In this document: piece after piece, positions 1-12,600 of the stretch
Layout: each line of letters starts with the position of its first letter
Position numbering within the stretch: the stretch's first letter is position 1
From: Lepeophtheirus salmonis
Lineage: Eukaryota > Arthropoda > Copepoda > Siphonostomatoida > Caligidae
Direction of reading: 5' to 3'
Length of the DNA: 64,000 bases
Assembly: GCF_016086655.4 (NCBI RefSeq)
Contig: NC_052134.2
Location: 8,060,001 to 8,124,000 of the forward strand
Made by a program: the position numbers and the translations under genes
Notes under the pieces: generated by a model
Databases searched by the model: none
The model's input: only the letters and a program-made list of their open reading frames with translations
Told to the model about the DNA's origin: nothing

Positions 1-224
1 AATTTTCCTCTCTAATTCTTAATCTACCTTCTTTCCTTCAACTCTGTGTGTATAAAATATGTTTAAAAATTGGGAAGAGGTTTTTTTATATAGTGAATCG
101 AACAAAGTTTTTTTGTGTTAAAAAGCTGTTCCCATAATTATTTAAATTTTGAAAACATATGATCGAAGTATAGTTATGTATGAGTATACGGAGAAGAAAC
201 ATGAAGGTTTTGATCGGGAGTAAT

Positions 225-352
225 AAGTGTAAATTCTTGGTGGAGGCATCGAGATAATTCCAGCCAATTTGTCCTTGATATATTCAAAGTGGAATTCGCG
301 TTAATTTCTACCCTCTCCCAGCAGCTTGCAGCTCATTAAATAAAACATAATT
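225..352 (+). repeat. Dispersed repeat family A, copy 1 (partial)
   Basis: The 3' part reads CCTCTCCCAGCAGCTTGCAG followed by CTCATTAAATAAAAC. It aligns with the 3' end of better copies at 9340-9648 and 20985-21243, which carry CACAGCT..TTG.AGCTGATCTAATAAAAC. An upstream stretch, TTCAAAGTGGAATT, matches TTCAAAGTAGAATT in the 9.4 kb copy. Alignment was by eye. No coding capacity is visible, so this is probably a degraded non-autonomous element. Confidence 0.5.
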
Positions 353-359
353 ACAGCTA

Positions 360-3300
360 AGATACTTTCCTCAAAAGATTCTTTTAAAAAGTAAGGCTGA
401 CCACATTATTTCTGGACTTTTATTATTATTACTTACCAGGAATATTTTATGCATTACTGATTTGCAGTTTCCTTTGATGCAATTCATACCCACATTTGCA
501 CCTGGCAAATACTTTACACAATTACTTATCAATTTCTTTTTGAATAAAATCCTATGATTACAAAACAGTTATTTATTCATTTCATTTCATGCAACAATTT
601 ATTGAGTCTCTATACTACATTCAAGACTTTAAATTAAAGATAAAAGTATTTACGCATAAATGTATGTACGTAAGTAGTAGGTTTTATCTTCCGGGATCCT
701 GAGATTTATCCGGTTTTTACACTTAAGGTAAATTGCAAGTAAATTCTTCCCTTTTATTGTTTTACACATTAATTAAGTTAAATTGTAATTAGTTTCACTA
801 ACTCACTATATTAAACGTTAACTACATATTGAAGACTAACTCGGTGGGCAGTTTTTATGACTCTAAGCTAACTATAATGCATTTTTATTTATGGCTTGAA
901 TTTTTCGAATGGATTTAAAGTACTTCACATTCGAGTTGATATTTGAGTTAGATAATGTGTTTAACATTACTGGTTGCAATCAGGGTTAATAGTATTTCTA
1001 ATAATCTTGGCTACAATTTATTTTTTAATGTCACCTACATGTCGGGGTTTAGTTAAAAAAATACAATTTATTTTTATGAAAAATACACGAATGATATATA
1101 TAAAAGTTCAATCATTTATATTTATAAAATGAAAGGCAATATTTCAAAAAGATATTACTGTCAATCATTGGATTTAAATTTGAAGATTTACTCTAAGTTT
1201 TAACTATAGTTTAAAACCTCCGTTTTATCTATCTAACTTTATTTTACTAAAATAGTTATATTAAAAATACGATAACATTAAATCAAGCTAGGATACCTCT
1301 TTCTCAATATTGCGACAGTATAACAAACGTATCCATTATTATGAGTACTAAAATTTATATTAACTCAACAAAGTAATAAAGTCCTTGGGAGCCACGGTTT
1401 GTAAGGTTAGTTCCACCTGATAAATATCGGTTATTTGGTAACACTGATCATAAAAGATACTAAGACGTCATGACGTGAAAATTATTTTTAAAGAAGAGTG
1501 AATAAGTATTCTTGTTGCGAGAATAACGAAAAAAAAGGGGCTTAGCTGGTTAAGAACATGCCTGACCAACTGAAATTGATTATATTGGTGATATCAACAT
1601 TCGATTAAAGTTCCAATACCGAACAATCAGATTGTCTAAATTTGTATATAATATGTTCATGTAACAATTTAAACAAATATCATTTATATATTAACTTCTG
1701 GGACAGTTTTTTAGAGATTTAATATTGTATTTGATTCTTTAAAAATTCTCATTTGGTTTTTCATTTAATTAAAAAACTTAAATTACGTTTTCTCTGTTTC
1801 ATCTAATAAGTTCCAAACTTATTTTTTGTTATTTCCACAAATATACGTACAGGTAGGATGTATGTAGTAACTCCCTTAAGTTATTGTGTTGCAGTTGGAT
1901 AGGGCTACATAATTTACAATCTTTACCCTATCAGTAATAATGATAATCACTAGCTTAAAATTGCATATTTATTATTAAAATATATACATAAATATTTAAA
2001 TTTTATGATTTTTATTTTTATCTAAACCTCCAATTTAAAAGGTTATTTTTCGAGATTCTGCCACAGGCATTTTTCCGGGAAATGAGAAATCCTATTAGGT
2101 AAGTATTGAGAAGAAGAAAAAAAAAGAAAATGCAAAAAATAGCATTTAGTAATTACATTCATAAATTAGATGTGTGTTGAACGATAATATAGAACTTCTG
2201 TTTTTTTCTTATGCTATTTATTAAAGGACTCGAAGCCTCTTGGCATTTTTTCTTACATATCATGCAATCATTAACTCACAAGAAACTGTTAAGGAGAAAC
2301 AAACAAATAAATAATCATTATTTATGGTTGGTCGTATTTTAATTATAGAATATTATAATCTAAGGGAATGCAATTGAAGTGAGTGAATGTTCATAGCTAC
2401 GTAAAATATATATTAAAAGGACTGGACATGAACCAAGTTGCTACGTTTGATAACTGAACAAGACACACAAAATGCCCCCCCCCCTCCCCTTCCTTCTCCA
2501 AACCACCTCTTTGTTAGGTTTCATAATAACTATATACCATTTATTTTTATTAATAGCATGGAAGAATGGAATAGTAATGAAGCAAACAACTATATAAGCT
2601 TAATAAAAATGTGGCAGTCAACACAAATCCATTCTATTTTTTTTTTTTTTTTTTCATAATGGAGTGCGGATTATATTCGTATTCTTTGACAACTTATCGT
2701 CCATTTTTATAAACAAATTATTCTCTTTCATTCTTTGATGAGGATGTAAGTTGTACTAGAGTAGTCAAGATTGATTAATTTAATTTGAAGTACTGAATCC
2801 GGGCATATATACGTCTCTAAAACTAAATGAAGGTTTTAATCAATAGTAAAAACTCTCTGGTATATTAAATTATCCCACAAATTTAAATAGAAAGACAATA
2901 AATGACTCCAATATGGAACTAAAATTATATATTCTACCACTTGTCAGATTTACTTAGGGATTCCATTCTTTTCGATACTTTATTCAGATGAATAAATTAT
3001 GAGTTACAATGTTTTGAAAACTGGCTTCAATCTTATATGTTTCCTAAATTAATACTAAAGAGCTTACAAGACAATTTTAGTTGTTCAATATGTAAGTATA
3101 ATAGTGTTTCTTATTTTCCTTAAAGAAACTCTCGAATTATATGTACTTGATAACTGTTTGTAAGACACTTGGTATTGATTCAAAATTGATCACATATATT
3201 TTTTATCTATCCTATTTTTTTAGAGAGTACTTTATTAGTTTCTAAATAATGGACAAATTTTGAAATATGTTATGGAAGTTTAAATTAATGTATTGGAGAC

Positions 3301-3760
3301 ATTTTTAATATTTGCCTTTGATAAATTGTTTGAAAAAAGGAGATTCTGTACATAAGATGACTACAAAATGTAATATTATTTTCTTTCAGTATTATTTAAG
3401 ATTATAAATTTACAGATATAAAATTCATTTTAAAAAGTATTCAATTGCTCTACTGATTTTCATACTTTGGTAATATATATGACTACTACTTCCGGCAAAT
3501 TAGTCTTTATGTTGATAAAATATCAATTTTATTTTGGGGTGGCTAACCACTCCAGAGAACTACTCCCGTTAGGATTTGGAGGAAGTATTGTTACGTGAAA
3601 ATATTCACTCAATTATAACAAATTATTTTTTATATTAAGTCTTAATGATGTTGAAAATTTAAACTATGGAAATTTTATTCAACAATATTTTTTTTTTTTT
3701 AAACAAAAAAATTAATTATTAATATATCAGTGTTCGTCATTGTATATTTCACGAGACATG
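360..3760. other. AT-rich DNA without a recognised gene
   Basis: Only short AT-rich open frames are present and none resembles a known protein. The stretch holds a C-rich run near 2473-2490 and an 18-base T run at 2637-2654. I see no terminal inverted repeats or coding-like exons. Confidence 0.5.
2637..2654. repeat. Poly-T tract
   Basis: Eighteen consecutive T bases. On the minus strand this would be an A tail, but no retroposed gene is recognisable next to it. Confidence 0.8.
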
Positions 3761-3761
3761 A

Positions 3762-4294
3762 TGTAATGCACTCTCGACTAAAACCGGAGCCAGAGATCCC
3801 TATGCTTTCTTGGCCTTCTTCGGAACGTTTCTTGTGACCAAGGAATACTTTATCGTTGAGCACGATTTCTACACTGGCTTGGTTCTCTTCATCATTTTAG
3901 GAACTATTAACTTCAAATTTGGAGCAGGCGTCAATAACTACTTTTCCAGAATTTTTAAGCCGATGTAGACAAATTTCGCTCTATCCGTCAAAAGGAATTT
4001 GAAAATTTTCATGAGGTCATCGCAGAGGAAGAAAAGACACAATGGATTGCTTCCAGCTATGAAACTTTAATTAAGGCCAAAAATGAGAGTGTTACTCTTC
4101 AATTAAAAACTACCTACAGATCTAGCCTACAAGTGAAGAAGAGGCTTGATTATCAACTCGAAATAGCTAATTTTTACAGACGTATAGAGCAGAAACATAT
4201 AATCAACTGGAGTCTTGATGGTGTCAAGAAGGCTATCACTAATAAACAAAGGAAAGATGCTCTCAAAAAGGTTATTGCCATCCTAATACTTTAA
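3762..4294 (+). pseudogene. ATP5PB: Relic of mitochondrial ATP synthase F0 subunit b
   Basis: The intact protein is part of the peripheral stalk of mitochondrial F1F0 ATP synthase, anchored in the inner membrane. Two abutting frames together give about 170 residues of the family. First comes KTGARDPYAF with a hydrophobic hairpin, at 3780-3959. Then comes a long charged helix ending with LDYQLEIANFYRR and EQKHIINWS, which matches the conserved LDY..-RR.EQ.H.INW signature of metazoan subunit b. The frame shifts at 3957-3960, consistent with loss of one base, and the first frame then meets TAG at 3966. An upstream in-frame TGA at 3759 and the missing mitochondrial presequence show that the N-terminus is absent. 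The final stop is TAA at 4292. No introns are visible in the conserved part, so a processed copy is likely, though no poly-A tail survives. An assembly indel in a real exon is the alternative: an AG acceptor-like TATATCAG lies at 3723-3730. Confidence 0.8.
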
Positions 4295-4842
4295 CTGAAA
4301 AACAATTATTTATTCCTTAAGTTTCCTTATTTCCCGTATTTAACCACTTTAAAAAAATATTTATATTATATGTATGACGTATAATTCTTTTGTAAATCCA
4401 TTATTATTTCTAATTTTTCAAAATATCCTTCTTACTGATTCGCAACAAAAATATCAATTATCAACGCTAGAGAATAGTTGGTAAAGGTTGCGAAGCTATT
4501 GAAAGGTAGTTTTTATTATTAATATGTATTTTGAACAAAATACTGAGCATTATGTCAGATATATATTTATTTTTTTCAACAGAGTCTCCTTAGAACTCTA
4601 TACACTTTTCTCAGCGATATTTTCATCTTTGTAGCCCATCCAATCAGTACTCTGCATGTTTCTTTGCAAAACAATCATTCACGTGATTTTGGTTAAATTA
4701 CTCCGAGTTGAATTGACTTAGACTTGTCAAATTTTGAAACAACAAGCCTCTATAAATATCTTCATGTTTAAATCTATTTAAAGGTTACTGTTTCAAAACA
4801 ATTATTTAATGATAACTTCATAGTCAATTTGTCTATTTTCAG
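4295..4842. other. AT-rich spacer
   Basis: Nothing recognised apart from the pyrimidine-rich stretch ending in TTTTCAG at 4836-4842, which would be the acceptor of the exon candidate that follows. Confidence 0.4.
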
Positions 4843-4905
4843 AAAAATACTCACTCAAACGACTGTTTCATAAGAATTGCAAAGTTTAAAATGGCTAAAA
4901 CTTTG
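4843..4905 (+). CDS. Short exon candidate with possible start codon
   Basis: This 63-base stretch is bounded by a good acceptor (GTCTATTTTCAG) and a perfect donor (GTAAGT at 4906). One frame is open throughout (21 codons) and contains ATG at 4891 in the context TTTAAAATGGCT, giving MAKTL before the donor. It could be the first coding exon with some 5' untranslated sequence, or an internal exon. The partner exons and the product are unknown. A phase-0 continuation into 5785-5979 is open, but the resulting protein is not one I recognise. Confidence 0.3.
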
Positions 4906-5784
4906 GTAAGTAACTGTCAACTGATGCTAGAAAGATATGATTAACTTTTATTTTCGAGTGCTTCAATCTTCACGTCGAGTTCGGAAACTTTTAAGACCAC
5001 CCTCATATTATTATTCATTATATAATAAGGGCATTTAGTGACCCAAAATTATTCTCAAAGACAACAAAATTTGGATAAAAATTAATTACGTGGTCATCGT
5101 TTTACAACTATGTTTTTACTTTATTCCACCCCTTGTTTCTGATCACCCAAATATACAAATATTTATCAAAACGACCGGTCATATTTTTTTTATTAAGGTA
5201 CTTGTTTTGGATATTAATATTTAAAAAAAATGAAATAGATATAATTTTACACATTGTTCAACAACCGACAAAGTCATGCTTAAGGGCTCATTCAAGGTAT
5301 TTTTTTAATTTTTTGATGAGAAACATGTTAATTAAGACTTACATATTATACATTTCAGCAAATAAGAACACATAATCCAAAAAAATTACATATATGACAT
5401 GCAAGCCTGACTTCTTTACTCAGACCTTGTGCAATATTCATTAAAATAATTATTACTATTATTAGCAAGGTTATTACATTATTACTCTTGTAAATATGAT
5501 GGTACATGATGGTAGGTTTATCAAAATGTTTTTGACATGTGACTCTAACTTAATTTCACTATCTACTGACATGAAAATTTGCAGTATTTAAATTAATTAT
5601 GCTTTATAATAGCTAATGTACACAACAGTAAATGTCTTTTAAGACTTCATTGTCATGAAAATTAAGCCACTTATTTTAAATTAAGAGAAACTATCTTGGG
5701 TAGAAAATAGAAACCAAGTTATAAATATCAAAACTATGTAAGAAATACTTTCTTAAATGAAGCACTTACACTTTTGTCCCACAG

Positions 5785-5979
5785 CCTTTCTTGACCAATA
5801 AAGGGTTTTTTTCAATCTTGTTAGGAATTAAAGAGAATATTGTCAATATGTATGGTGGAGATCCCAAACTTGTAGGAGAATCTATTTACCATTTTAAAGC
5901 TCCGTTATTTTTTTCAATACGATATTTTGTTGGGCAACCAAATGTAAAACTTGTTTTTTTTTTTATCCCATGTCTCTAA
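5785..5979 (+). CDS. Possible downstream exon of unknown gene
   Basis: The open frame starts immediately after a good acceptor (CTTTTGTCCCACAG) and runs 64 codons to a TAA at 5977. It is in phase with the candidate exon at 4843-4905. The product would begin PFLTNKGFFSILLGIK and end in a hydrophobic run. No domain is recognised. The T-rich 3' end suggests that much of the frame may be chance, so this is a weak call. Confidence 0.2.
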   Translation, partial: PFLTNKGFFSILLGIKENIVNMYGGDPKLVGESIYHFKAPLFFSIRYFVGQPNVKLVFFFIPCL

Positions 5980-5994
5980 GTGTTAAAACGTTGG

Positions 5995-6390
5995 AGCAAC
6001 ATTGCAAGGCAACGCGTGTGCTATCTCCTCTTCATAATATCAGTGTTAATAAGACTACAAATATGTCCATTCGGTCTGTATAAATATTAAAAAGTCCGTA
6101 ACATCCCAATACCGCCAAGAAAAACCGAAAATTGTGCAACAACAATATGTCTCGCTTCTGGCCTGTCTCAATATTCTCTTAATCCAGCCTTGATCTCAAC
6201 TCTTTGCAGTTTAAGGTGTCATAGAGAAAAATGTCTGCCACACCTCTCATCCAAATTTGGATTCGCTCCGAGCTGCCACAATGACATTGGTGGACGCTAA
6301 GGACATCACCTTCAGCGTCAAGATCTGCCAAGATCTTTGTCAGCATGTTGAAATATTTATGGATAGTGAAGGAGAGTGTGTTTAAAAGAA
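5995..6390 (+). pseudogene. Mariner-type transposase C-terminal relic
   Basis: With frame changes, the strand reads the C-terminal third of a mariner/Tc1-type DDE transposase. FWP at about 6160 is followed by a degraded SxDLNSL at about 6190-6210, corresponding to the SPDLNPLD block that carries the third catalytic Asp in the family. Then come TSHPNLDSLRAA at about 6246 and KICQDLCQHVEIF with a Gly-rich end, corresponding to the usual C-terminal CR.FRRR.E....GG block. Stops and shifts interrupt it, so it is inactive. A similar fragment lies at 49840-50225. Confidence 0.65.
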
Positions 6391-7594
6391 AAAAATATAG
6401 TTAAATGTTGTATTTTTAAATATTAGATATTGTTTTTTAGTTGGGGTTTTCTTGATTCTATAAAAAATCACTGTGTTTCATAATTTAGCCATGCTACTGC
6501 ATGTTTTGGTAGGAACTTTTGTAGTTATCTTAACTGTTTACGGCATTAATTAAACGTTGGTTTTATTTCAATTTTCTATTTTTAAAACACCACGTTCCTT
6601 GACCTACTTATCTAAAAATGGTTCGAAAATTTCGATTTTGCGTTTATATTTGCTAGACTTAATTAATGTATGACATTATTTGAATGTCTAAATTTCTTAA
6701 ATATTCAAAAATGTACTATTTGAAATGCCAATCTTGTCCCGTATTTATTTTCCTTCCATGCAATGGAAAAGTAGTGAATAAATTTATCTTTATTTATAAA
6801 TTGAAATAAATAGTTTAAAGTTTTTTATTAATATGTATAGAAAATAATAGAATTTCATTTGTCAATTCCAGAATTATCAAATCTGCTCTCTTTTTTTTAA
6901 TTAATTAATAGTATAATTTTTTATAAAGAAAAAAAATACATTAAAAAAAATAGAAATAATTTAAATACGTTATTCAAATGTGTGCTTATGAAATATTAAA
7001 ATTCATCTATCAATAACAAGGCATCACATTTATATTCAAACTTTATCCTTTTAAAACAAAGCAAAGTTTGCAAAAAAAAAATACATATTTATTTATATCC
7101 CCAATTACCCAATTACTTTACTTACGCAGTAATATCATGGTTTATCGGCAACAAATTTATTAAAAAAATAGCTAAATTTCTCTTTTACCATTGTTTTTTA
7201 TAGGTGATAAACTATAAAAAAATATCATGGAATGCAACATACCTTTTTGAAACTGAAAATAACTTCTTAAAAATATATTTAGTATCATTCTTTAGCAATT
7301 GATACCATCGTAACTACTCCCAAGAAGCAAAACAGACCATGTTTACGCACTTTTCTAGGCCTTGATGAGGTTGTTGATAATTTTCTGAATGACAAAGGAG
7401 GAACTTCTTGTTTCCATCACTCATCTCGCAAAGTTAATACTCACTATTCCGTCTTAAAAACACTTGCAAACTAATAATTGTTTCATTTTTTAGGTAACTA
7501 ATATAAAACGTAATCAATTTTACGATTGTACTTCGAATCACTCATTCAATCACATTTTATTTTACAATCAGAAAAGTAGATGATAAAATTTGAA
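6391..7594. other. AT-rich DNA without a recognised gene
   Basis: Mostly A/T runs. A slightly less AT-rich patch near 7300-7430 shows no recognisable protein in any frame. Confidence 0.4.
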
Positions 7595-7885
7595 TTAATA
7601 TAAAATAAAAATGGACAATGGGTACAGCGCCGAATCTCCATCTAAAATCAAATGAGTTATGTATCTCAGTTTGTTACAAAGATATGGTTGATTCAAAGGT
7701 TTTATATGGTCACAGTAACCTTGACCCTTGAACTTCTTAAAAATATATGGCTCTTTACTGTGACCATATATAACCTTTGTACCAAGTTTGATCAAAAATA
7801 ATTGGGTACTTTTTGTGTAATCCTGGTGACCAAAAAAAAACAAGGGCAAAACATAACCTCTGTTTAATTTTGTTGGCATAGGTAA
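7595..7885 (+). repeat. Dispersed repeat with 24-bp hairpin (GGTCACAGT type)
   Basis: Arms AAAGGTT.TATATGGTCACAGTAA at 7695-7718 and its reverse complement at 7755-7778 match at 23 of 24 positions around a 36-base loop. The loop starts with CCTTGACCCTTGAAC. Downstream are TTTGTACCAAGTTTGATCAA and a tail AAAACATAACCTCTG. From memory, this order (GGTCACAGTGACCTTGACC, then TTTGTACCAAATTTGA, then a CATAATGCCTCTG tail) is typical of a repeat widespread in aquatic animals. The antisense open frame of 94 codons across this interval is probably meaningless. Confidence 0.55.
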
Positions 7886-8856
7886 TAAATAATTCCCCTT
7901 AAATTAAACTGATTATATATTATGATGGAATAAATGATTACCTATAATTACTATAATACTGTATTAAGCTATTTAATAAGCTCATTTTAGGTTAAAAACA
8001 AATATTTCCAAAAAAACAATTATGTCCTTAAATCTATAAATATACCAAATTTGATTAACATTTTTTGACGTGCTTTTAATTTTCAAGAAAATACTTTATT
8101 TGTGGAAGTTTAATCTTCGGATCTCAAGATATGACTATTTTAAATTTAGTGTGTATCACAGTCTTTTCATAAAGTAAATTCAATCAGATTGAAAAATGAT
8201 GTCAAAATAAATTTAGTGGCTCTTTGTGAAATAATATATTTTTACAAAATGCCATCTCCATGCTTTAATATTATTTGTTTTTGTAATCCCCAATTTTGGA
8301 ATGCCAAAATAAGTATATGTCGCTCAAACATCTGCAAGGTATACTTTACAACCTTTGATCAAGAATTTGTAGTTGATCTTCAACAGTTTTTTGGAACATA
8401 GTAAGGACAATAATTTATAGAAAAGTGGAAAAAAAAAATAATTGTCGAAACTTTTCACAGTTTTGTTTTTCCTAAAATATTCTATATTAAATCCCTGGAA
8501 TTCACACAACTTTAAAGTCTCATGTCCTTCCCAAAATATTGTTCCTCCATTTGATCAAAAAATCAAATACTTTTCACTTAAGTTTGTCTTTCATGTTTCA
8601 TTTCTAAAGATTTGAAGCTGAATTTTTCTGAATAAAGAAAAGTGATTTAATATCATAAATAATAAAAAGTACTACACATCAATACAAATTTGGATTATTT
8701 TCCATATTATTCGCAAAGACACATATGTTACATACTTCTGTATGTGCTAAGAGCATATGTAGGTTAGCCTCCAGTAATGCTACAATGAAATAGAAAATAT
8801 TAGCATAATATCAAATTGGCATGGTAAACCTGACACTTTTAAATAATTTTTTGTTA
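7886..8856. other. AT-rich DNA without a recognised gene
   Basis: Short open frames on both strands overlap each other and are dominated by Phe, Ile, Lys and Asn codons. None is recognisable. Confidence 0.4.
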
Positions 8857-9012
8857 GAAAAACAGCTTGGCTGTCATGATGTTTTATTTTATTATAGCTG
8901 CGAGCAGCTGTGAGGGGAAAGAAGTAAATACAATTATAACTTTGTGTCTAATAAGTAAATAGTTAGTAATTCTTTGTTTTTGATCCTCAATTCTATTGTG
9001 AGTCGAACCAAG
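8857..9012 (-). repeat. Dispersed repeat family A, copy 2 (inverted)
   Basis: Read on the minus strand, this ends with AGCTGCTCGCAGCTATAATA followed by AAATAAAACATCATGACAGC and CAAGCTGTTTTTC. This mirrors the end of copy 3 (CAGCTCCTTGTAGCTGATCT, AATAAAACGTTTTGACAGC, TAGGCTGTTTTTC). Further in, GATCCTCAATTCTATTGTGA corresponds to GGTCCTCAATTCTACTTTGA. Copies 2 and 3 therefore face each other and bound a ~790-bp interval. Confidence 0.65.
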
Positions 9013-9339
9013 ATGCTTCGAGACATAGGTTCCTAATACCTACAAATCTGCCAAAGTATGATAGAAATGAGGGTGTATGAGTCATCTATTTTTCTAGCTC
9101 GCCAGGCACAATGCACGTAGGAAAAATCTAGTTTTACGTAGTTTTTATCTTATATTTGTCCAATTTATACTTATTACGTCACAAATTTGGGCGTGCTTTC
9201 ATTTTTTTTTCAATGAAAACAGTGTCACTAGATATTTGGAGTCCAACATAGACTTATACTTATAACTAGAAATGAAAATTGAGTGCATTTTTATGCTTGC
9301 CTATTCTTTTTGGAGTTGGCCACCTGAACAGTGAATTGT

Positions 9340-9648
9340 ATTTGCTTAAACTGTTGTTATTATTATTTTAATCATGAAGAGATAACTTTCTTTTCTACTA
9401 TATACAAGCTATCATTAATATAAACGAAAGAGATAGAACATTTGCGTGTGCTCATAAACTACAGAAAGTAACCCTGATGATTTGTTTGGAGTTATAATTG
9501 TAAGTCCTGGTTTAATTCAAAGTAGAATTGAGGACCAAAATCGAAGTAATTCCTGTCTATGCCCTTATTTTTTCGCCCCTCTCCCCTCGTCACAGCTCCT
9601 TGTAGCTGATCTAATAAAACGTTTTGACAGCTAGGCTGTTTTTCTCCG
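9340..9648 (+). repeat. Dispersed repeat family A, copy 3
   Basis: One of the best copies of a ~300-bp repeat. Shared blocks in order are GTGTGCTCATAAA, CCTGATGATTTG, TTATAATTGTAAGTCC, TTCAAAGTAGAATTGAGGACC, CCCCTCGTCACAGCTCCTTG and TAGCTGATCTAATAAAACG. The same blocks in the same order occur at 20985-21243, 37545-37805 and, interrupted, 29605-30100. There is no coding capacity. Confidence 0.65.
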
Positions 9649-12600
9649 AAATATTCTGGATATCGCGTATGGCTACCAATTTGATATTAAATATTTTTCC
9701 CATCTACAGAAATGCTCCCGATATGTATCACTAATTATAATTCCCCATGAACCATTATGCATAAGCAAATGTCTTTCATGCATTATTATAATTGTTATCC
9801 TTTCACTATGCATTTTTTTAAAGATGCACTAAAGTGGAAAGGATATCTTCTTTAAAGGATAAATTTTAATATCACGACGAATCATTAACGAATGAACAAA
9901 TCATAAAAAAGAACGATAGCAACCATTGTTGTTTTAAATCTACTTGTATAATTGCTATTATTTGTGATAAATATAAAAAAATGTGGATGTGGCCTCATGT
10001 GGATGTGGCCTCATATAAAACTGAGGACCTGTAAAATGTCTTAGCAGAGGGATATAGTGAGGGGAATGAGGGGAAGCCATTGTCGCCTCTTTTTCTAGCT
10101 GCTTCTAACAAAAATGGAGGGACACTATGTCAATATGATGGATGAATTTTAAAAATGGCAGATATATATTTGTTATAACTTTCATGATTCGCCAGGTTTA
10201 AACTGCAGACGCACTACCGAGCTATTAGATATAAACAATCACCCTTTCATTAATTTCATTATCCCTCCATAGACAGCTGTTCTTTCCTTCCAGATTTTAC
10301 TCTTTCTATGCCCTTGCTATCAGAAAAACTATTACAAAATGTAGGTTCATATACTTTTTTTCAGCTCTATTCCACGTTCTTGCCTTTGAAAATTGAACAT
10401 CTTGGAAAATATCTCTATAAATTTTCTAAAAGTAAGATATTTCCTATGAAAACAATAACTTTTTATAAATTAGTAGCCTTTCTTGACTGGCAAGAGATTA
10501 ACTTTTTATCTAACTAATTTCAAAATAATTTAAATATTGATAAATTGAGTAGGAAAGATAAAAGATTAATTTTGAACCACATCAAGGATTACAAAAACAT
10601 TTATTATTAAAATTTAAGATACAAAAAACTTTTATTTTACAGGATATTTGTCTTTTCTGGTTGCCAACATTCAAACTAAAACAACACTCTTGATCATAGC
10701 TTAGCTTTTGAGTAGTATGCCACCAAAGTAAATGATTTATAGCTTCTTTTTATACAATATTTAGTAAATTACTTAGGATGATAGATAAACAAAAACTAAT
10801 TAATAATTGTTGCATATAGATTACAAGATTCATACTTATATGTAGTTGTAAACAAAATAACTTATCGTTTGTATTTAGATAAACTTATCATTTAACAATA
10901 GGTTGATGTTCTAAATACAAGTATAACCCCGAATAATCTATATTAATATGTAATAATTTACATTTACAATACACATATGTTAACTAATATTTACGAAAAG
11001 TGTACTAAGTATTACAATTTTAATTTATCTATTTTTTATGTTGTGAAAAACAATTTGTTTTTTATTATTTATTTAAATACATATAGTGAAAGATCCAATG
11101 TCTAAAATAGAATATCTCTTGTCTGATGTACACATATAATTTTTACATATTATATACCTATATCTAATTTAAATTCATAAATATAGACACGAAATTGGAT
11201 TTAATTAAAATAAATGATTTCATTTTCTTTTATAATTAATTATGATACCTCTTATATAAAAATGCAATGTTATATTAAAATTGATTATCCAATTATATTA
11301 ATATATAACTTTTCTACATAATAAAATCAAAAAATATTCTTTGTCATATTTTATATAGTAAAATTTAGTTTTTTTTTGTCACAGCTATGAAACACGTAAA
11401 TTCTTATATATATTATAATTTCTATCAAAGTTTATCTTTTTATATTTTTTCCTCAAAGTTTTATGATTTGCATGCAGTTATACGGGTATAATGGAGGCTC
11501 GGAAATTTAAAAACGAAAATTCAAGTATCATGTAAAATACAAATTATTTCCTTAAGTTAGTTCGGCAATCTTTTGTTCTTACATGAAAAACTTTTGACCT
11601 TCTGGTGTTATTCCAAAAATATTGCCTCGTCGAAAAAATACAAAAACCACATGCTTTTTTTTGTTTTTATAAAATAACAAATTTAATTTTATAGATTTGT
11701 TAGCCTAGTTCAGGACTTTTCCAAGGTATTGGGTAGGCAATAATTTACCCTGTTTACCATAGCAAACACATGCTTGCTCACTTAGATACGAAGGGGTTCT
11801 CAGAGCTTTAATCCCATTTTGAGTAATTATTGAATAAATCAAGAAATAATTCGTTCATTAACTTTAGAATTCGATTAATATTTTTGCTCGTCACTTATTA
11901 TTGGTGTATAATTGAGATGGGGAGCAAAAACTATTCTGCCCCTTAGGCTTCTAATTGTTGACTCATTTACATTCATTTATTAAAAAATAAGGAACAATAC
12001 TTTTGGTATTTGACTTAGATTAATAAATAAAACAATTATTAATTTAAAACCAACCATAAACATATTTTTTTTATGGTTGATTTTGACCAAAAAAAAACAT
12101 AATTTTTGTTTATGTTAGAAAAAATTTTAAATTAAAAAACTTTCACAACAAATAACCTAGTGTCCGTAATTGTTTTAAATATCAGTTAAATAATACAATA
12201 TTAACCAAATAGTAAATGGGGTTCTTACTTGCAAATAGCAGGCCAAATAAGTTAGAAAGCTCTTATGTAACATATATGCATGATGATAATTTTAAAACTT
12301 GAAAATTTAAGTATGAATATTACAATTTTTTCCCCAAAATTAGTTCAATAATTCACAAATCTTTTTCTGTTATATGACAAGTACATAGTAGTAAATTAAA
12401 TTTCAGGATTCTCAAGTTTTTGAGGTCTTAAGTTGTTCCTGACTTAAAATCTCCACCCTGTATATATTTCTGAACTAAAAAATTCATTATGATATATATA
12501 ACAAAACACTAACACTTTGTTAATACCCTAATGCTATTATTTGTGACGTTTTGGAAATCACTGCATTACGTAATTTCCCTTCTTTATACAAATGAATTAA

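Noticed and set aside
7595..7879. 94-codon minus-strand open frame
   Set aside because: It spans the hairpin repeat. The repeat structure explains the sequence better than coding does.
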